Below are positions 1 through 9,034 of a DNA stretch of 64,000 nt, piece after piece (positions within the stretch are counted from its first letter, which is position 1; every line of letters starts with the position of its first letter). The translations under genes were made by a program, and so were the position numbers. The notes under the pieces are model-generated. The model made no database searches. It was not told the DNA's origin and saw only the letters and a program-made list of their open reading frames with translations. Where the stretch lies: contig NZ_JBAJNS010000001.1 in assembly GCF_037911585.1 (NCBI RefSeq), forward strand, positions 4,821,501-4,885,500, written 5' to 3'. Source of the DNA: Streptomyces sp. GSL17-111 (GTDB taxonomy: Bacteria > Actinomycetota > Actinomycetes > Streptomycetales > Streptomycetaceae).

Positions 1-42
1 GGCCCGCCTCGTGCGCGAGCCGCCCCGTTGTGCCGGTGGTGA

Positions 43-1245
43 TCAGTTGGTGTTCAGGGTGAGGCCGTAGTGGTTCAGGGCGTCGTCCAGCGGCTGGAAG
101 TGCGAGGTGCCCGAAGCGTAGACACTGCCGTCGCACCGCTGGTTCAGGGGCCCGCCGGAGGTCATGCCCTGGCCCTGGTCGCCGGAGATGTACGCTCCGC
201 CGCTGTCGCCGCCCTCGGTGCACACCGAGGCCGAACCGAGGCCGGTCACCACCGTGTCGGGGCCGCCCGAGCGGTCGACGTAGGTGACCGTCTGGTTGTA
301 CGAGCTGATCTCTCCGCACGTCCAGCCGGTGGTGGCACCGGACTTGCAGACGGTCGAGCCCACGCGCGCGCGCTCGGAGCCGCGGACGGCGACGGGCCGG
401 CTGTTGCCCCAGGTGCCGACCGAGGTGGCGATGGAGTCGCCGCGGTCCACCAGGGCGACGCCCATGTCCACGCTGCGGCTGCCGAGGCGGTAGCGGGTGT
501 GCTCGCCGACGGCGAACCGGTCGCCGTCGAAGTACAGCCCCGTGCCCGGGTCGACGCAGTGCCCGGCGCTGACGAGGTACTGGCTTCCGGAGCGGTCGCG
601 GGCCCCGAAGCCGACCGAGCACCAGCTGTTGCGGTTGTTGTTCGGGTTCATCCGGCTGCCCGGGTAGACCGTCGTCTGGGCGGTCAGTTGCTCGTCGGTC
701 CGCTCGGTGCGCACGGCGTCGCCGAACTTCTCGGCCTTCTTCAGGAACGCCCGGGTGGCCGGGTCGCCGGCGTCGCGCACCTCGATGGTCACCGCGTCGT
801 GTTCCAGGTCGACGCCGAACGACGTGACGCCCGAGGGCACCCGGTCGGCCGCGGCCTTGTTTAGCGTGCTCATGACACGCTGAAGGGCGTCATCACCGTG
901 CTCGGGTATGCGGCCGTCGAGCCCGGCCTTCTCGACACGTGCCCGCGCGGCCGTGTCGGCGACGTTGACGACGAGGTCACCCCGGTCGTCGAAGAAGGCG
1001 CCCTCGGTCTCCAGGCCCTTCGCCTCCAGCGCGTTCAGCGCGTCCTGCTGCCGCGCCTGGTCGTCCAGCAGGGCCACGGCGTCGTCCTCGGTGACGTCGA
1101 GCGACGCCGCCAGGGCCGTGACCATCTCCGGCTGGTAGCGCGGGGTCCCGCCGGAGTCGCTCGCCTGGGCGCTGACCGGAGCGGTCACCGCCATGACCAC
1201 GCCCGCTGCGACAGCCGCGACGACATGCTTCTTGGAGAGTCTCAC
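43..1245 (-). CDS. secreted S1 family serine protease (streptogrisin/alpha-lytic type)
   Basis: Secreted chymotrypsin-fold protease made as a pre-pro-enzyme of about 400 aa. Residues 1-29 look like a Sec signal peptide (basic start, Ala/Val core). A pro-region of about 160 aa, as in streptogrisins C/D and alpha-lytic protease, is followed by the protease domain from about residue 195. The catalytic triad is visible: His in SAGHC (near 230), Asp in SVDMGVAL (near 261) and Ser in GGDSGGAY (near 349); paired cysteines suit extracellular disulfides. The gene begins with two consecutive GTG codons (1248 and 1245). AAGGAG is too close to the first, so I chose the second. Likely role is extracellular protein breakdown. 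The family call is firm; the substrate preference is not known. Confidence 0.95.
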   Translation of the reverse strand: MRLSKKHVVAAVAAGVVMAVTAPVSAQASDSGGTPRYQPEMVTALAASLDVTEDDAVALLDDQARQQDALNALEAKGLETEGAFFDDRGDLVVNVADTAARARVEKAGLDGRIPEHGDDALQRVMSTLNKAAADRVPSGVTSFGVDLEHDAVTIEVRDAGDPATRAFLKKAEKFGDAVRTERTDEQLTAQTTVYPGSRMNPNNNRNSWCSVGFGARDRSGSQYLVSAGHCVDPGTGLYFDGDRFAVGEHTRYRLGSRSVDMGVALVDRGDSIATSVGTWGNSRPVAVRGSERARVGSTVCKSGATTGWTCGEISSYNQTVTYVDRSGGPDTVVTGLGSASVCTEGGDSGGAYISGDQGQGMTSGGPLNQRCDGSVYASGTSHFQPLDDALNHYGLTLNTN

Positions 1246-1710
1246 CACATGCTCCTTCAGGTCACGGACCGCGGCCGGCTGGGGGGTTGAGGCATGCCGA
1301 AGAGGGCACGCGGGGTGGCCGGGGTCCGGCGGAACACCGGTGTGAACGGGTTCCGCGGCTGAGACTCTGCTCGTTCGCGCAGGCGCACCGCAAGGCTCCT
1401 GCGACCGCCGGTTTTTTACAGAGGATCAGCAACCTGTTGACGTCCGAGGACAACGCGTGGACGGGCGACGGGACGGAGCTTTCGGCGGCGGTCGTCCGGT
1501 GACGCGGCGTCAGAACGCACGGAACGTTCTCCTCCACGCCGATGTGCCGCAATCCTTGCGGCGCCGCCGCCCCTGCGATGGGGGCCGGTGGGCGGGGACC
1601 GGCGCCGCCGGGCCGGGCGTTTGCCAGGTCGGCAACGGCGCTCGCGTGGGACGGACGCCGCACCGCATGATCACGGGGACAACGGCCACCCCGCCGAGCG
1701 AGGAGAAGCC
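1246..1710. other. intergenic region with no gene seen
   Basis: Space between the divergently transcribed protease and the alpha/beta hydrolase, presumably holding both promoters. I see a T-run near 1412-1417 and a short dyad AGAACG/CGTTCT at 1512-1530, but no convincing sigma-70 type pair and no coding potential. ORFs crossing here lack a ribosome site and known domains. Confidence 0.5.
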
Positions 1711-2703
1711 ATGCACCAGCCCGCGTCGCCCGCCGCCACGCAGCACCGCACGATCGAGGCACCCGCCGGGCGCCTGCACCTCGTCGAACAGGGCACCGGA
1801 CCAATGGTTCTGCTCGTCCACGGGTTCCCCGAGTCCTGGTACTCCTGGCGCCACCAGCTCCCGGCCCTCGCCGCGGCCGGATACCGGGCCGTGGCGCCGG
1901 ACGTGCGGGGCTACGGACGCTCGTCCAGGCCCGCCGAGATCGACGCCTACCGGCTGCTGGAACTGGTCGAGGACAACGTCGCCCTCGTGCGCGCCCTGGG
2001 CGAGGAGAGAGCGGTGGTCGTCGGGCACGACTGGGGCTCCACCATCGCGGCGCTCTCCGCCCTGCTCCACCCCGAGGTCTTCCGCGCCGTCGGACTGCTG
2101 AGCGTCCCCTACGCGCCGCCGGGCGGCCCCCGCCCCAGCGACGTCTTCACGGGGATGGGCGGTGACGACGAGGAGTTCTACGTCTCGTACTTCCAGGAGC
2201 CCGGCCGCGCCGAGGCGGAGATCGAGCCCGACGTGCGGGGCTGGCTGGCGGGCTTCTACGCGGCCATGTCCGCCGACACCATGCCCGCCCGGGGCGAGCC
2301 CGACCCGCACTTCCTGGCCCGCCGCGGTGGCCGGCTGCGCGACCGCTTCCCTCGCGGTGCACGGCCCGCCTGGCTGAGCGAGGACGACCTCGACGTGTAC
2401 GCCGGGGAGTTCGAGCGCACCGGTATGACCGGGGCGCTCAACCGCTACCGCGCCATGGACCGCGACTGGGAGGACCTCGCTCCCCACCGGGGTGCCCCGA
2501 TCCCGCAGCCGTCCCTGTTCGTCGGCGGCTCCCTGGACGCCTCCACGACCTGGATGGCCGAGGCGATCGACGCCTACCCCGTCACCCTCCCCGGCCTGAC
2601 CTCCTCGCACATCCTGGACGGCTGCGGGCACTGGATCCAGCAGGAGCGGCCCGACGAGGTCAACCGCCTGCTGACCGACTGGCTCGCCACCCTGCGGGAC
2701 TGA
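1711..2703 (+). CDS. alpha/beta hydrolase, epoxide-hydrolase-like
   Basis: Cytoplasmic alpha/beta-fold hydrolase of 330 aa. HGFPESWYSW (oxyanion HGxP) lies near residue 35, followed by DVRGYGRSS. The nucleophile elbow GHDWGS carries Asp, which points to epoxide hydrolase or haloalkane dehalogenase chemistry rather than an esterase. The general base is the His of CGHWIQQERP near the C terminus. I chose the ATG with GAGGAG seven bases upstream; the open frame extends further up without a ribosome site. It stands alone, and its 3' end faces sucB across a bidirectional terminator. The natural substrate cannot be read from sequence. Confidence 0.9.
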   Translation: MHQPASPAATQHRTIEAPAGRLHLVEQGTGPMVLLVHGFPESWYSWRHQLPALAAAGYRAVAPDVRGYGRSSRPAEIDAYRLLELVEDNVALVRALGEERAVVVGHDWGSTIAALSALLHPEVFRAVGLLSVPYAPPGGPRPSDVFTGMGGDDEEFYVSYFQEPGRAEAEIEPDVRGWLAGFYAAMSADTMPARGEPDPHFLARRGGRLRDRFPRGARPAWLSEDDLDVYAGEFERTGMTGALNRYRAMDRDWEDLAPHRGAPIPQPSLFVGGSLDASTTWMAEAIDAYPVTLPGLTSSHILDGCGHWIQQERPDEVNRLLTDWLATLRD

Positions 2704-2713
2704 CGGCGTACGA

Positions 2714-2750
2714 CGGCGGCCCGCCCCGAGGTGTTCGGGGCGGGCCGCCG
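2714..2750. terminator. bidirectional terminator hairpin
   Basis: Perfect 16-bp GC-rich stem (2714-2729 with 2735-2750) and a 5-base loop between two convergent genes, the alpha/beta hydrolase and sucB. There is no U-tract, which is common for streptomycete terminators. Confidence 0.8.
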
Positions 2751-2764
2751 GTGGTGCGGGAGGG

Positions 2765-4546
2765 TCAGAGGCCGAGTTCGCCCTCGAACTCCCCGGCCTC
2801 CAGGCGCGCCTTGACGTCCGCCAGGTAGCGGGCCGCGTCGGCACCGTCGACCAGCTGGTGGTCGTAGGAGAGCGTCAGGTAGGCCATGTCGCGGATCGCG
2901 ATGGTCTCGCCCAGCTCCGGGTGGTTCACGACGACCGGGCGGCGCACGGTGGCGCCGATGCCCAGCTCCGCGACCTGCGGGTAGTTCACGATGATCGTGT
3001 CGAACAGCGCACCGCGCGAGCCGGTGTTGCTGATCGTGAACGTGCCGCCGGACATGTCGTCCGGGCTCAGGCCGCCGCCGCGCACCTTGCCGGCCAGCTC
3101 GGCCGTCCGCTTGGCGATGCCCGCCAGGCTCAGGTCGCCCGCGCCCTTGATGACGGGGACCATGAGGCCCTTCTCCGAGTCCACCGCGATCCCGACGTTC
3201 TCCACGTCGTGGTACGTGATGGTGCCGTCGTCGTTGATCTTGGCGTTGACGGCCGGGTGGACCTTCAGCGCCTCGGCGGCGGCCTTCACGAAGAACGGCA
3301 TCGGCGAGAGCTTCACGCCCTCACGGGCCAGGAAGGACTCCTTCGCCCGCGCCCGGAGCCGCATGATCCGCGTGACGTCGACCTCGACCACGGTGGAGAG
3401 CTGCGCCTGGTTGTGCAGCGCCTTCATCATGTTCTCGGCGATGACCTTGCGGATGCGGGACATCTTCACCGTCTGGCCGCGCAGCTCGGACGGCTGGGCC
3501 GCCTGGGCCTTCGGCGCGGACGGGGCCGCCGCCGGAGCCGGTGCCTTGGCCGCCTCGGCCGCCGCGAGGACGTCCTGCTTGCGGATACGGCCGCCGACGC
3601 CGCTGCCCTTCACCGTGGACAGGTCCACGTTGTTCTCGCCCGCGAGCTTGCGGACGAGCGGGGTGACGTAGGCGCCGCCGTCACCGGCCGAGGGGGCCGG
3701 GGCGGGCTGCGCCGCCGGGGCAGGCGCCGGCTGCGGGGCCGGTGCGGGGGCCTCCTGGGCCGGGGCCGGAGCGGGCTCCGGCTGGGCCTGGGGCGCCGGG
3801 GCGGGCTCGGGCTTGGCCTCGGGCTGCGGCTCCGGCTTCGCCTCGGGCTGAGCCGGGGCCGGGGCCGGGGCCGGGGCCGGGGTCTGGGTCTGGGCCTCGG
3901 GCTGCGCGGCGGGGGCCGCGCCCTTCTCCCCGATCACGGCGAGCTTGGCGCCGACCTCGGCCGACTCGTCCTCGCCGACCAGGATCTCCAGCAGCGTGCC
4001 GGCGGCCGGGGCGGGGATCTCGGTGTCGACCTTGTCGGTCGAGACCTCCAGCAGCGGCTCGTCGGCCTCGACGTCGTCGCCGACCTCCTTCAGCCACCGC
4101 GTCACGGTGCCCTCGGTGACGGACTCGCCCAGCGCGGGCAGCACGACGTCGGTGCCGGACGCGCCGCCACCGGCGGGGGCGGCGGGCTGCTCGGGGGCGG
4201 GCTGCTCGGCGGGCTGCTGGGCCTGCTGCTGAGCGGGCTCGGGCTGCGGCTCGGGCTGGGCCTGCTGCGGTGCGGGCTGCTCCTGCGCGGGGGCGGAGCC
4301 GCCGCCGGAGCCGTCGTCGATGACGGCCAGCTCGGCGCCGACCTCCACCGTCTCGTCCTCGGCGACCTTGATGGAGGACAGCACACCGGCGGCCGGGGCG
4401 GGGATCTCGGTGTCGACCTTGTCGGTCGAGACCTCGAGCAGCGGCTCGTCGGCCTCGACGGTCTCACCCTCGGCCTTGAGCCAACGGGTGACGGTGCCCT
4501 CGGTGACGCTCTCGCCGAGCGCCGGAAGGGTTACGGAAACCGGCAT
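2765..4546 (-). CDS. sucB: 2-oxoglutarate/pyruvate dehydrogenase E2 (dihydrolipoamide acyltransferase)
   Basis: Acyltransferase core (E2) of 2-oxoacid dehydrogenase complexes, passing the acyl group from lipoyl-lysine to CoA. It has two lipoyl domains, each with STDKVDTEIPAP (lysines near residues 43 and 172). Long Pro/Ala/Gln/Glu linkers separate these from an E3-binding domain (near 293-330, with GSGVGGRIRKQDV) and the catalytic domain, which ends with DHQLVDG (His near 563). At 593 aa it is the large two-lipoyl form that in actinobacteria may serve both the pyruvate and oxoglutarate complexes. It lies 51 bases behind lpd on the same strand, so the two are probably co-transcribed. The linker makes many false ORFs on the other strand. 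Confidence 0.97.
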   Translation of the reverse strand: MPVSVTLPALGESVTEGTVTRWLKAEGETVEADEPLLEVSTDKVDTEIPAPAAGVLSSIKVAEDETVEVGAELAVIDDGSGGGSAPAQEQPAPQQAQPEPQPEPAQQQAQQPAEQPAPEQPAAPAGGGASGTDVVLPALGESVTEGTVTRWLKEVGDDVEADEPLLEVSTDKVDTEIPAPAAGTLLEILVGEDESAEVGAKLAVIGEKGAAPAAQPEAQTQTPAPAPAPAPAQPEAKPEPQPEAKPEPAPAPQAQPEPAPAPAQEAPAPAPQPAPAPAAQPAPAPSAGDGGAYVTPLVRKLAGENNVDLSTVKGSGVGGRIRKQDVLAAAEAAKAPAPAAAPSAPKAQAAQPSELRGQTVKMSRIRKVIAENMMKALHNQAQLSTVVEVDVTRIMRLRARAKESFLAREGVKLSPMPFFVKAAAEALKVHPAVNAKINDDGTITYHDVENVGIAVDSEKGLMVPVIKGAGDLSLAGIAKRTAELAGKVRGGGLSPDDMSGGTFTISNTGSRGALFDTIIVNYPQVAELGIGATVRRPVVVNHPELGETIAIRDMAYLTLSYDHQLVDGADAARYLADVKARLEAGEFEGELGL

Positions 4547-4597
4547 GGTTTCGGTTGCTCCTAACGAAAGGTACGGATGTGAGTCGCGCCCGACAGG

Positions 4598-5986
4598 TCA
4601 GTCATGGGAGTGCAGCGGCTTCCCGGCCAGCGCCAGGTGCGCCTCGCCGAGGGCCTCGTTCTGCGTGGGGTGGGCGTGGATGAGCTGCGCGACCTCGGCC
4701 GGCAGCGCCTCCCAGTTGTAGATCAGCTGGGCCTCGCCCACCTGCTCGCCCATCCGGTCGCCGACCATGTGCACGCCGACCACGGCCCCGTCACGCACCT
4801 GGACGAGCTTGATCTCGCCCTGCGTCTTGAGGATCTTGCTCTTGCCGTTGCCCCCGAGGTTGTACTTGAGGGTGACGACGGCGTCGGCGCCGTACTTCTC
4901 CTTGGCCTTCGCCTCGGTGAGGCCGACGGAGGCCACCTCCGGGTGGCAGTAGGCGACGCGCGGGACGCCGTCGTAGTCGATCGGGACGACCTTGTGTCCG
5001 GCGAGCCGCTCGGCGACGAGGATGCCCTCGGCGAAGCCGACGTGCGCCAGCTGGAGGGTCGGGATGAGGTCGCCGACGGCCGAGACGGAGGGCACGTTGG
5101 TCTGGCAGTACTCGTCGGTGAGGACGTAGCCGCGGTCCATGGCGACCCCGGCCTCCTCGTAGCCCAGACCCTGCGAGACGGGCCCGCGGCCGATCGCGAC
5201 GAGCAGGACCTCGGCCTCGAACTCCTTGCCGTTGGCCAGGGTGACCTTGACGCCGCCGTCGGTGTACTCGGCCTTCTCGAAGAACGAGCCGAGCGAGGAC
5301 TTGATGCCCCGCTTGCGGAAGGCGCGCTCCAGCAGCTTGGAGCTGTTCTCGTCCTCCAGCGGGACGAGGTGCGGCAGGCCCTCGACGACGGTGACCTCCG
5401 CCCCGAAGGACTTCCACACCGACGCGAACTCGACGCCGATCACGCCGCCGCCCAGGATGATCGCCGACTTCGGCACCCGGTCCATGAGGAGGGCGTGCTC
5501 GGAGGAGATGACGCGGTCACCGTCGATGGTGAGCCCCGGGAGGGTCTTCGGAGTCGACCCGGTGGCCAGCAGGATGTGCCGGCCCTCGTAGCGCTGGCCG
5601 TTCACGTCCACGGAGGTGGGGGAGGACAGCCGTCCCTCGCCCTCCACGTAGGTGATCTTGCGGGAGGCGATCAGGCCCTGGAGGCCCTTGTAGAGCCCCG
5701 AGATCACGCCGTCCTTGTACTTGTGGACGCCGGCCATGTCGATGCCCTCGAGCGAGGTCTTCACACCGAACTCGGCGCCTTCGCGAGCCTGGTCGGCCAG
5801 CTCGCCGGCGTGCAGCAGCGCCTTGGTGGGGATACATCCGTAGTGCAGGCAGGTGCCGCCGACCTTGTCCTTCTCGATCAGAGCGACGTCGAGACCCAGC
5901 TGCGAAGCGCGCAGGGCGGCGGCGTACCCGCCGCTCCCGCCACCGAGGATCACTAGGTCGAAAACGGTGCTGGCGTCGTTCGCCAC
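4598..5986 (-). CDS. lpd: dihydrolipoyl dehydrogenase (E3)
   Basis: FAD flavoprotein that reoxidises dihydrolipoyl groups with NAD+ in 2-oxoacid dehydrogenase complexes; 462 aa, the usual size. The FAD motif GGGSGGYAAALRA is at the N terminus. The redox disulfide lies in GGTCLHYGCIPTK (Cys near 46 and 51), an NAD motif GGGVIGVEFA is central, and the C-terminal HAHPTQNEALGEA holds the catalytic His-Glu pair. The start is GTG at 5986 with GGAGG upstream; an ATG further up adds 41 residues with no family match and is unlikely. First gene of an lpd-sucB unit; a 10-bp inverted repeat lies about 165 bases upstream. Confidence 0.97.
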   Translation of the reverse strand: MANDASTVFDLVILGGGSGGYAAALRASQLGLDVALIEKDKVGGTCLHYGCIPTKALLHAGELADQAREGAEFGVKTSLEGIDMAGVHKYKDGVISGLYKGLQGLIASRKITYVEGEGRLSSPTSVDVNGQRYEGRHILLATGSTPKTLPGLTIDGDRVISSEHALLMDRVPKSAIILGGGVIGVEFASVWKSFGAEVTVVEGLPHLVPLEDENSSKLLERAFRKRGIKSSLGSFFEKAEYTDGGVKVTLANGKEFEAEVLLVAIGRGPVSQGLGYEEAGVAMDRGYVLTDEYCQTNVPSVSAVGDLIPTLQLAHVGFAEGILVAERLAGHKVVPIDYDGVPRVAYCHPEVASVGLTEAKAKEKYGADAVVTLKYNLGGNGKSKILKTQGEIKLVQVRDGAVVGVHMVGDRMGEQVGEAQLIYNWEALPAEVAQLIHAHPTQNEALGEAHLALAGKPLHSHD

Positions 5987-6149
5987 GTCACGTCCTCCAT
6001 GCATGGGTGCGCCGGAGCCGGTCGACTGTGACCGGGCGGCTGTGCGTTCGGCCGCTGTACTGCTTCGGCCCTGTGGGTTGAGCGGGCCCCTGTCCTGCCG
6101 AGAACCCATCTTCGCACTTGTCGGGACCGGGCGGGACGCGGGGCCGGTG

Positions 6150-6174
6150 TGTGAGACGTCGGGAACGTCTCACA
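6150..6174 (-). promoter_or_regulatory. inverted repeat upstream of lpd, possible operator
   Basis: Perfect arms TGTGAGACGT (6150-6159) and ACGTCTCACA (6165-6174) with a 5-base spacer. The dyad lies between the pepA terminators and the lpd start, where an lpd promoter should be. I do not recognise the protein that would bind it. Confidence 0.5.
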
Positions 6175-6247
6175 GCGCCCCCGGCCTGCGCTCCAGCCTC
6201 CGTCCACCGGCCTACCGGGCCGGGCTGATCGCTGAGGGCGAACACCG

Positions 6248-6303
6248 GCGCGGCCCCTTCCCGGCCCCGTCCGCGCGTGGTCGGGGCCGGGAAGGGGCCG
6301 CGC
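6248..6303 (-). terminator. long hairpin, second of two behind pepA
   Basis: A 22-bp perfect stem (6248-6269 with 6282-6303) and a 12-base loop, extremely GC-rich, without a U-tract. With the next hairpin it probably isolates pepA from lpd. Confidence 0.65.
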
Positions 6304-6318
6304 GGCCGGAGCCGGACG

Positions 6319-6367
6319 CGCGGGGGCCCTCCGCGCGGCCATCACGGCCGCGTGGAGGGCCCCCGCG
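6319..6367 (-). terminator. long hairpin directly behind pepA
   Basis: A 22-bp stem with one G-T pair (6319-6340 with 6346-6367) and a 5-base loop, 45 bases past the pepA stop. It is the first structure transcribed after pepA. Confidence 0.7.
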
Positions 6368-6411
6368 TCACGTCCCGGACGGTCGGCGCCGGGAGGGGTG
6401 CGTCCGGACGC

Positions 6412-8022
6412 TCAGCCCAGCTCGCCGTCGGCCGTGCGCTCGGCCAGCCGCACCAGCGTCCGGACCGCCGACCCGGTGCCGCCCTTGGGCGTGTAGCCGA
6501 AGGGCCCCGACTCGTTGAAGGCCGGGCCGGCGATGTCCAGGTGCGCCCACGGCGTGCCCTCGGAGACGAACTCCTGCAGGAACAGGCCCGCCACCAGGCC
6601 GCCGCCCATGCGCTCGCCCATGTTGGCGATGTCGGCGACGGAGGAGTCCATGCCCTTGCGCAGCTCCGGCGGCAGGGGCATCTCCCAGGACTGCTCGCCG
6701 GCCTGGTCGGCCGTCTCGTGCACCTCGGCGCGGAACGCGTCGTCGTTGGACATGACACCGAACGTGCGGTTGCCGAGGGCCAGCACCATCGCACCGGTCA
6801 GCGTCGCCACGTCCACCAGGGCGTCCGGGGACTCCTCGCAGGCGCGGGTCAGGGCGTCGGCCAGGACGAGCCGTCCCTCGGCGTCGGTGTTGAGCACCTC
6901 GACCGTCTTGCCGCTGTACATGGTCAGCACGTCGCCCGGGCGCATGGCGTCACCGGAGGGCATGTTCTCCGCGAGCGCCAGCCAGCCGGTGACGTTCACC
7001 TTGAGCCCCAGCCGCGCGGCGGCCACGACGGCGGAGAACACGGCGGCGGCGCCGCTCATGTCGCACTTCATCGTCTCGTTGTGACCGGCGGGCTTCAGCG
7101 AGATGCCGCCCGAGTCGTAGGTGATGCCCTTGCCGACGAGGGCGAGCGTCTTGGCCGCCTTCGCGTGGGTGTAGCTGAGCCGCACCAGGCGCGGCGGCCT
7201 GCCGGAGCCCTGGCCGACGCCGAGGATGCCGCCGTAGCCGCCCTTGGCGAGCGCCTTCTCGTCCAGGACCTCGACCTTCAGGCCGTGCTCCTTGGCCGCG
7301 TCCTGCGCGTGCGTGGCGAACGAGGCCGGGTACAGGTCGTTCGGCGGGGTGTTGATCAGGTCCCGGGCGCGGGCGACCTCCTCCGCGAGCACGGCGGCCC
7401 GCTCGACGGCGGCCTTGTGGGCCTTGTCGCGCGGCTTGCCGCCCAGCAGCGTCACCTCGGCGAGCGGGGCGCTCGCGTCGTCCCGCGCGGAGTCCTTGGC
7501 CGACTGGGTGGACTTGCCGCCCTTGCCGCCCTTGCCGCCGGACTTCGGGGCCTTCTCGGTGTTCTCGTTGCCGCGGTAGGCGGTGAAGGAGTAGGCGCCC
7601 AGCAGCGCGCCCTCGGCGACCGCCGCGAGGCCTTCCGCGCCGTCGGCGACGGGCAGCGCGAAGGCGGCCTTGCGCGTCCCGGTGAGCGCCCGGGCGGCGG
7701 CACCGGCGGCCCTGCGCAGCGTCTCGGGGGCGTAGCCGTCGCCCTCCTGGGCGGAGTCGGCGGAGCCGAGGCCCACGGCGAGCACCAGCGGTGCCTTCAG
7801 CCCGTCCGGCGCCGGGAGCTTGGTGGTCTCACCCTCGCCGCCGCTCGCGCCGAGCGTCTCCAGGACGGAGGCGAGCCGCCCGTCGAAGGCCTGGTCCACC
7901 GTCTCGGCACCCGGGGCGATGACCGGGGTGCCGGAGCCGTCGGCGCTTTTGGCGATACCGATGACGATGGCGTCCACGCGCGTCGTTGCGGCGGACGAGG
8001 TACTGAGGGTCAGAGCAGTCAC
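6412..8022 (-). CDS. pepA: leucyl aminopeptidase (M17)
   Basis: Cytosolic two-metal aminopeptidase of 536 aa. The C-terminal catalytic half has GKGITYDSGGISLKPAGHNETMKCDMSGAA (metal ligands and catalytic Lys, the stretch spanning about residues 285-315) and the M17 signature NTDAEGRL. The N-terminal half is the variable regulatory domain, here with a low-complexity Gly/Lys/Ser insertion (about residues 165-180). The start is a GTG reading VTALTLS; the longer ATG frame adds 25 unlike residues. The preceding minus-strand gene, cobS, is close by but unrelated. General peptide turnover. Confidence 0.95.
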   Translation of the reverse strand: MTALTLSTSSAATTRVDAIVIGIAKSADGSGTPVIAPGAETVDQAFDGRLASVLETLGASGGEGETTKLPAPDGLKAPLVLAVGLGSADSAQEGDGYAPETLRRAAGAAARALTGTRKAAFALPVADGAEGLAAVAEGALLGAYSFTAYRGNENTEKAPKSGGKGGKGGKSTQSAKDSARDDASAPLAEVTLLGGKPRDKAHKAAVERAAVLAEEVARARDLINTPPNDLYPASFATHAQDAAKEHGLKVEVLDEKALAKGGYGGILGVGQGSGRPPRLVRLSYTHAKAAKTLALVGKGITYDSGGISLKPAGHNETMKCDMSGAAAVFSAVVAAARLGLKVNVTGWLALAENMPSGDAMRPGDVLTMYSGKTVEVLNTDAEGRLVLADALTRACEESPDALVDVATLTGAMVLALGNRTFGVMSNDDAFRAEVHETADQAGEQSWEMPLPPELRKGMDSSVADIANMGERMGGGLVAGLFLQEFVSEGTPWAHLDIAGPAFNESGPFGYTPKGGTGSAVRTLVRLAERTADGELG

Positions 8023-8169
8023 GGTCCTGGCGATCCTGTTCGTCGGAGATTCGTGTGAATTCCCTGGGGGTCGGGTGACGTCGAGCCTACGCCTCACCCC
8101 GCCGCGGTGGACGGGCGGCCGCGAACCGGCTGAGAACCGCCGCCGTCCGCCGGGCCCCCGGACCCTCCG

Positions 8170-8991
8170 TCAGCCCAGCGCCAGGGTCAACAGCACGGCG
8201 GTGGCGGCGCATTCGGCGAGCGCGCCGAAGACGTCCCCGGTGACCCCGCCCAGCCGCCGCCGGCACCGCCGCAGCAGCAGCTCGGCGGCGGCGAGTCCGA
8301 CGAGCACGGCGGCGGCGCACCACGACGCGGCCCCGAGTGCGGTCCCGGTCGTGGCCCCGCCGTCCCCGAGGCCGCCGAGCGCGCCGCCCCCGGCGGCGAG
8401 CACCGCCACCGCCGCGACGACGAGCCCGGCCCGCGCCCGGGGCACGGTCCCGGCCACCACGGCGCCGAGCCCCTCCGGTCGCGCCCCGGGCACCCCGCGT
8501 CGCGCGGCGAGCGTCAGGGCGGCGCGGGCCGTGGTGGCCGCCACGACGTACGCCCAGGCGCCCGTCGGCCAGCTCCGCGCGTACAGCTCGGCGAGCACGG
8601 CGACCTGTCCCAGCAGCACCAGCAGCAGCGTGACGACGCCGAAGGGCCCGATGTCGGACTGCTTCATGACGGCCAGGGCGCCCTCGGCGTCCCTGCCGCT
8701 GCCCAGGCCGTCCGCCACGTCGGCCAGTCCGTCCAGGTGCAGCCCCCGCGTCAGCACGGCGGGGACGGCCACGGTGGCCACCGCCGCCGTGAGGGCTCCG
8801 GCGCCCAGCCCCAGCAGGGCCGCGCCCACGGCCCCGGCCGCCACGCCCACCACGGCCCCGGCGGCCGACGCCCACAGCATGCCCGCGCGGGCGGCGGCGC
8901 GGTCCCACCGCCGGACGGGGACGGGCAGCACGGTGAGGGTGCCGAAGGCGAAACGGAGTCCGTCCGTGGGACGCGGCGGTGTGTCGTTCAT
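8170..8991 (-). CDS. cobS: adenosylcobinamide-GDP ribazoletransferase (cobalamin synthase)
   Basis: Membrane enzyme joining adenosylcobinamide-GDP to alpha-ribazole in the last step of B12 assembly; 273 aa, the normal length. Family hallmarks near the N terminus are RFAFGTLTVLPVP and the acidic HLDGLADVADGLGSGRD segment, which binds Mg2+; the rest is Ala/Leu/Val-rich membrane helices. It starts with ATG. It lies apart from cobT and cobU by one opposite-strand gene but belongs to the same nucleotide-loop pathway. No B12 riboswitch is seen upstream. Confidence 0.95.
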   Translation of the reverse strand: MNDTPPRPTDGLRFAFGTLTVLPVPVRRWDRAAARAGMLWASAAGAVVGVAAGAVGAALLGLGAGALTAAVATVAVPAVLTRGLHLDGLADVADGLGSGRDAEGALAVMKQSDIGPFGVVTLLLVLLGQVAVLAELYARSWPTGAWAYVVAATTARAALTLAARRGVPGARPEGLGAVVAGTVPRARAGLVVAAVAVLAAGGGALGGLGDGGATTGTALGAASWCAAAVLVGLAAAELLLRRCRRRLGGVTGDVFGALAECAATAVLLTLALG

Positions 8992-9034
8992 GGTCGGGAC
9001 AGGCTAGCCGTGCGCGCCGTCGGACCCTGGGCCG

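Larger units (their letters stand above)
5987..6411. other. pepA-lpd spacer holding an operator-like dyad and two long hairpins
   Basis: Spacer of 425 bases between two genes of the same strand. The pepA-proximal half carries two back-to-back long hairpins (listed separately) and the lpd-proximal half an inverted repeat with 10-bp arms. No coding region is seen. Confidence 0.7.

Noticed and set aside
1512..1530. AGAACG/CGTTCT dyad considered as a LexA box
   Set aside because: It does not fit GAAC-N4-GTTC; spacing is wrong and the adjoining gene is not a repair gene.
3681..4300. Repeat-rich stretch considered as a CRISPR or tandem array
   Set aside because: The repeats are codons for the Pro/Ala/Gln/Glu linkers and duplicate lipoyl domains, without fixed spacers.
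2858..4564. Plus-strand frame of 568 codons rich in Gly/Leu/Arg
   Set aside because: Antisense to sucB; its repeats mirror the Pro/Ala linkers of the E2 protein.
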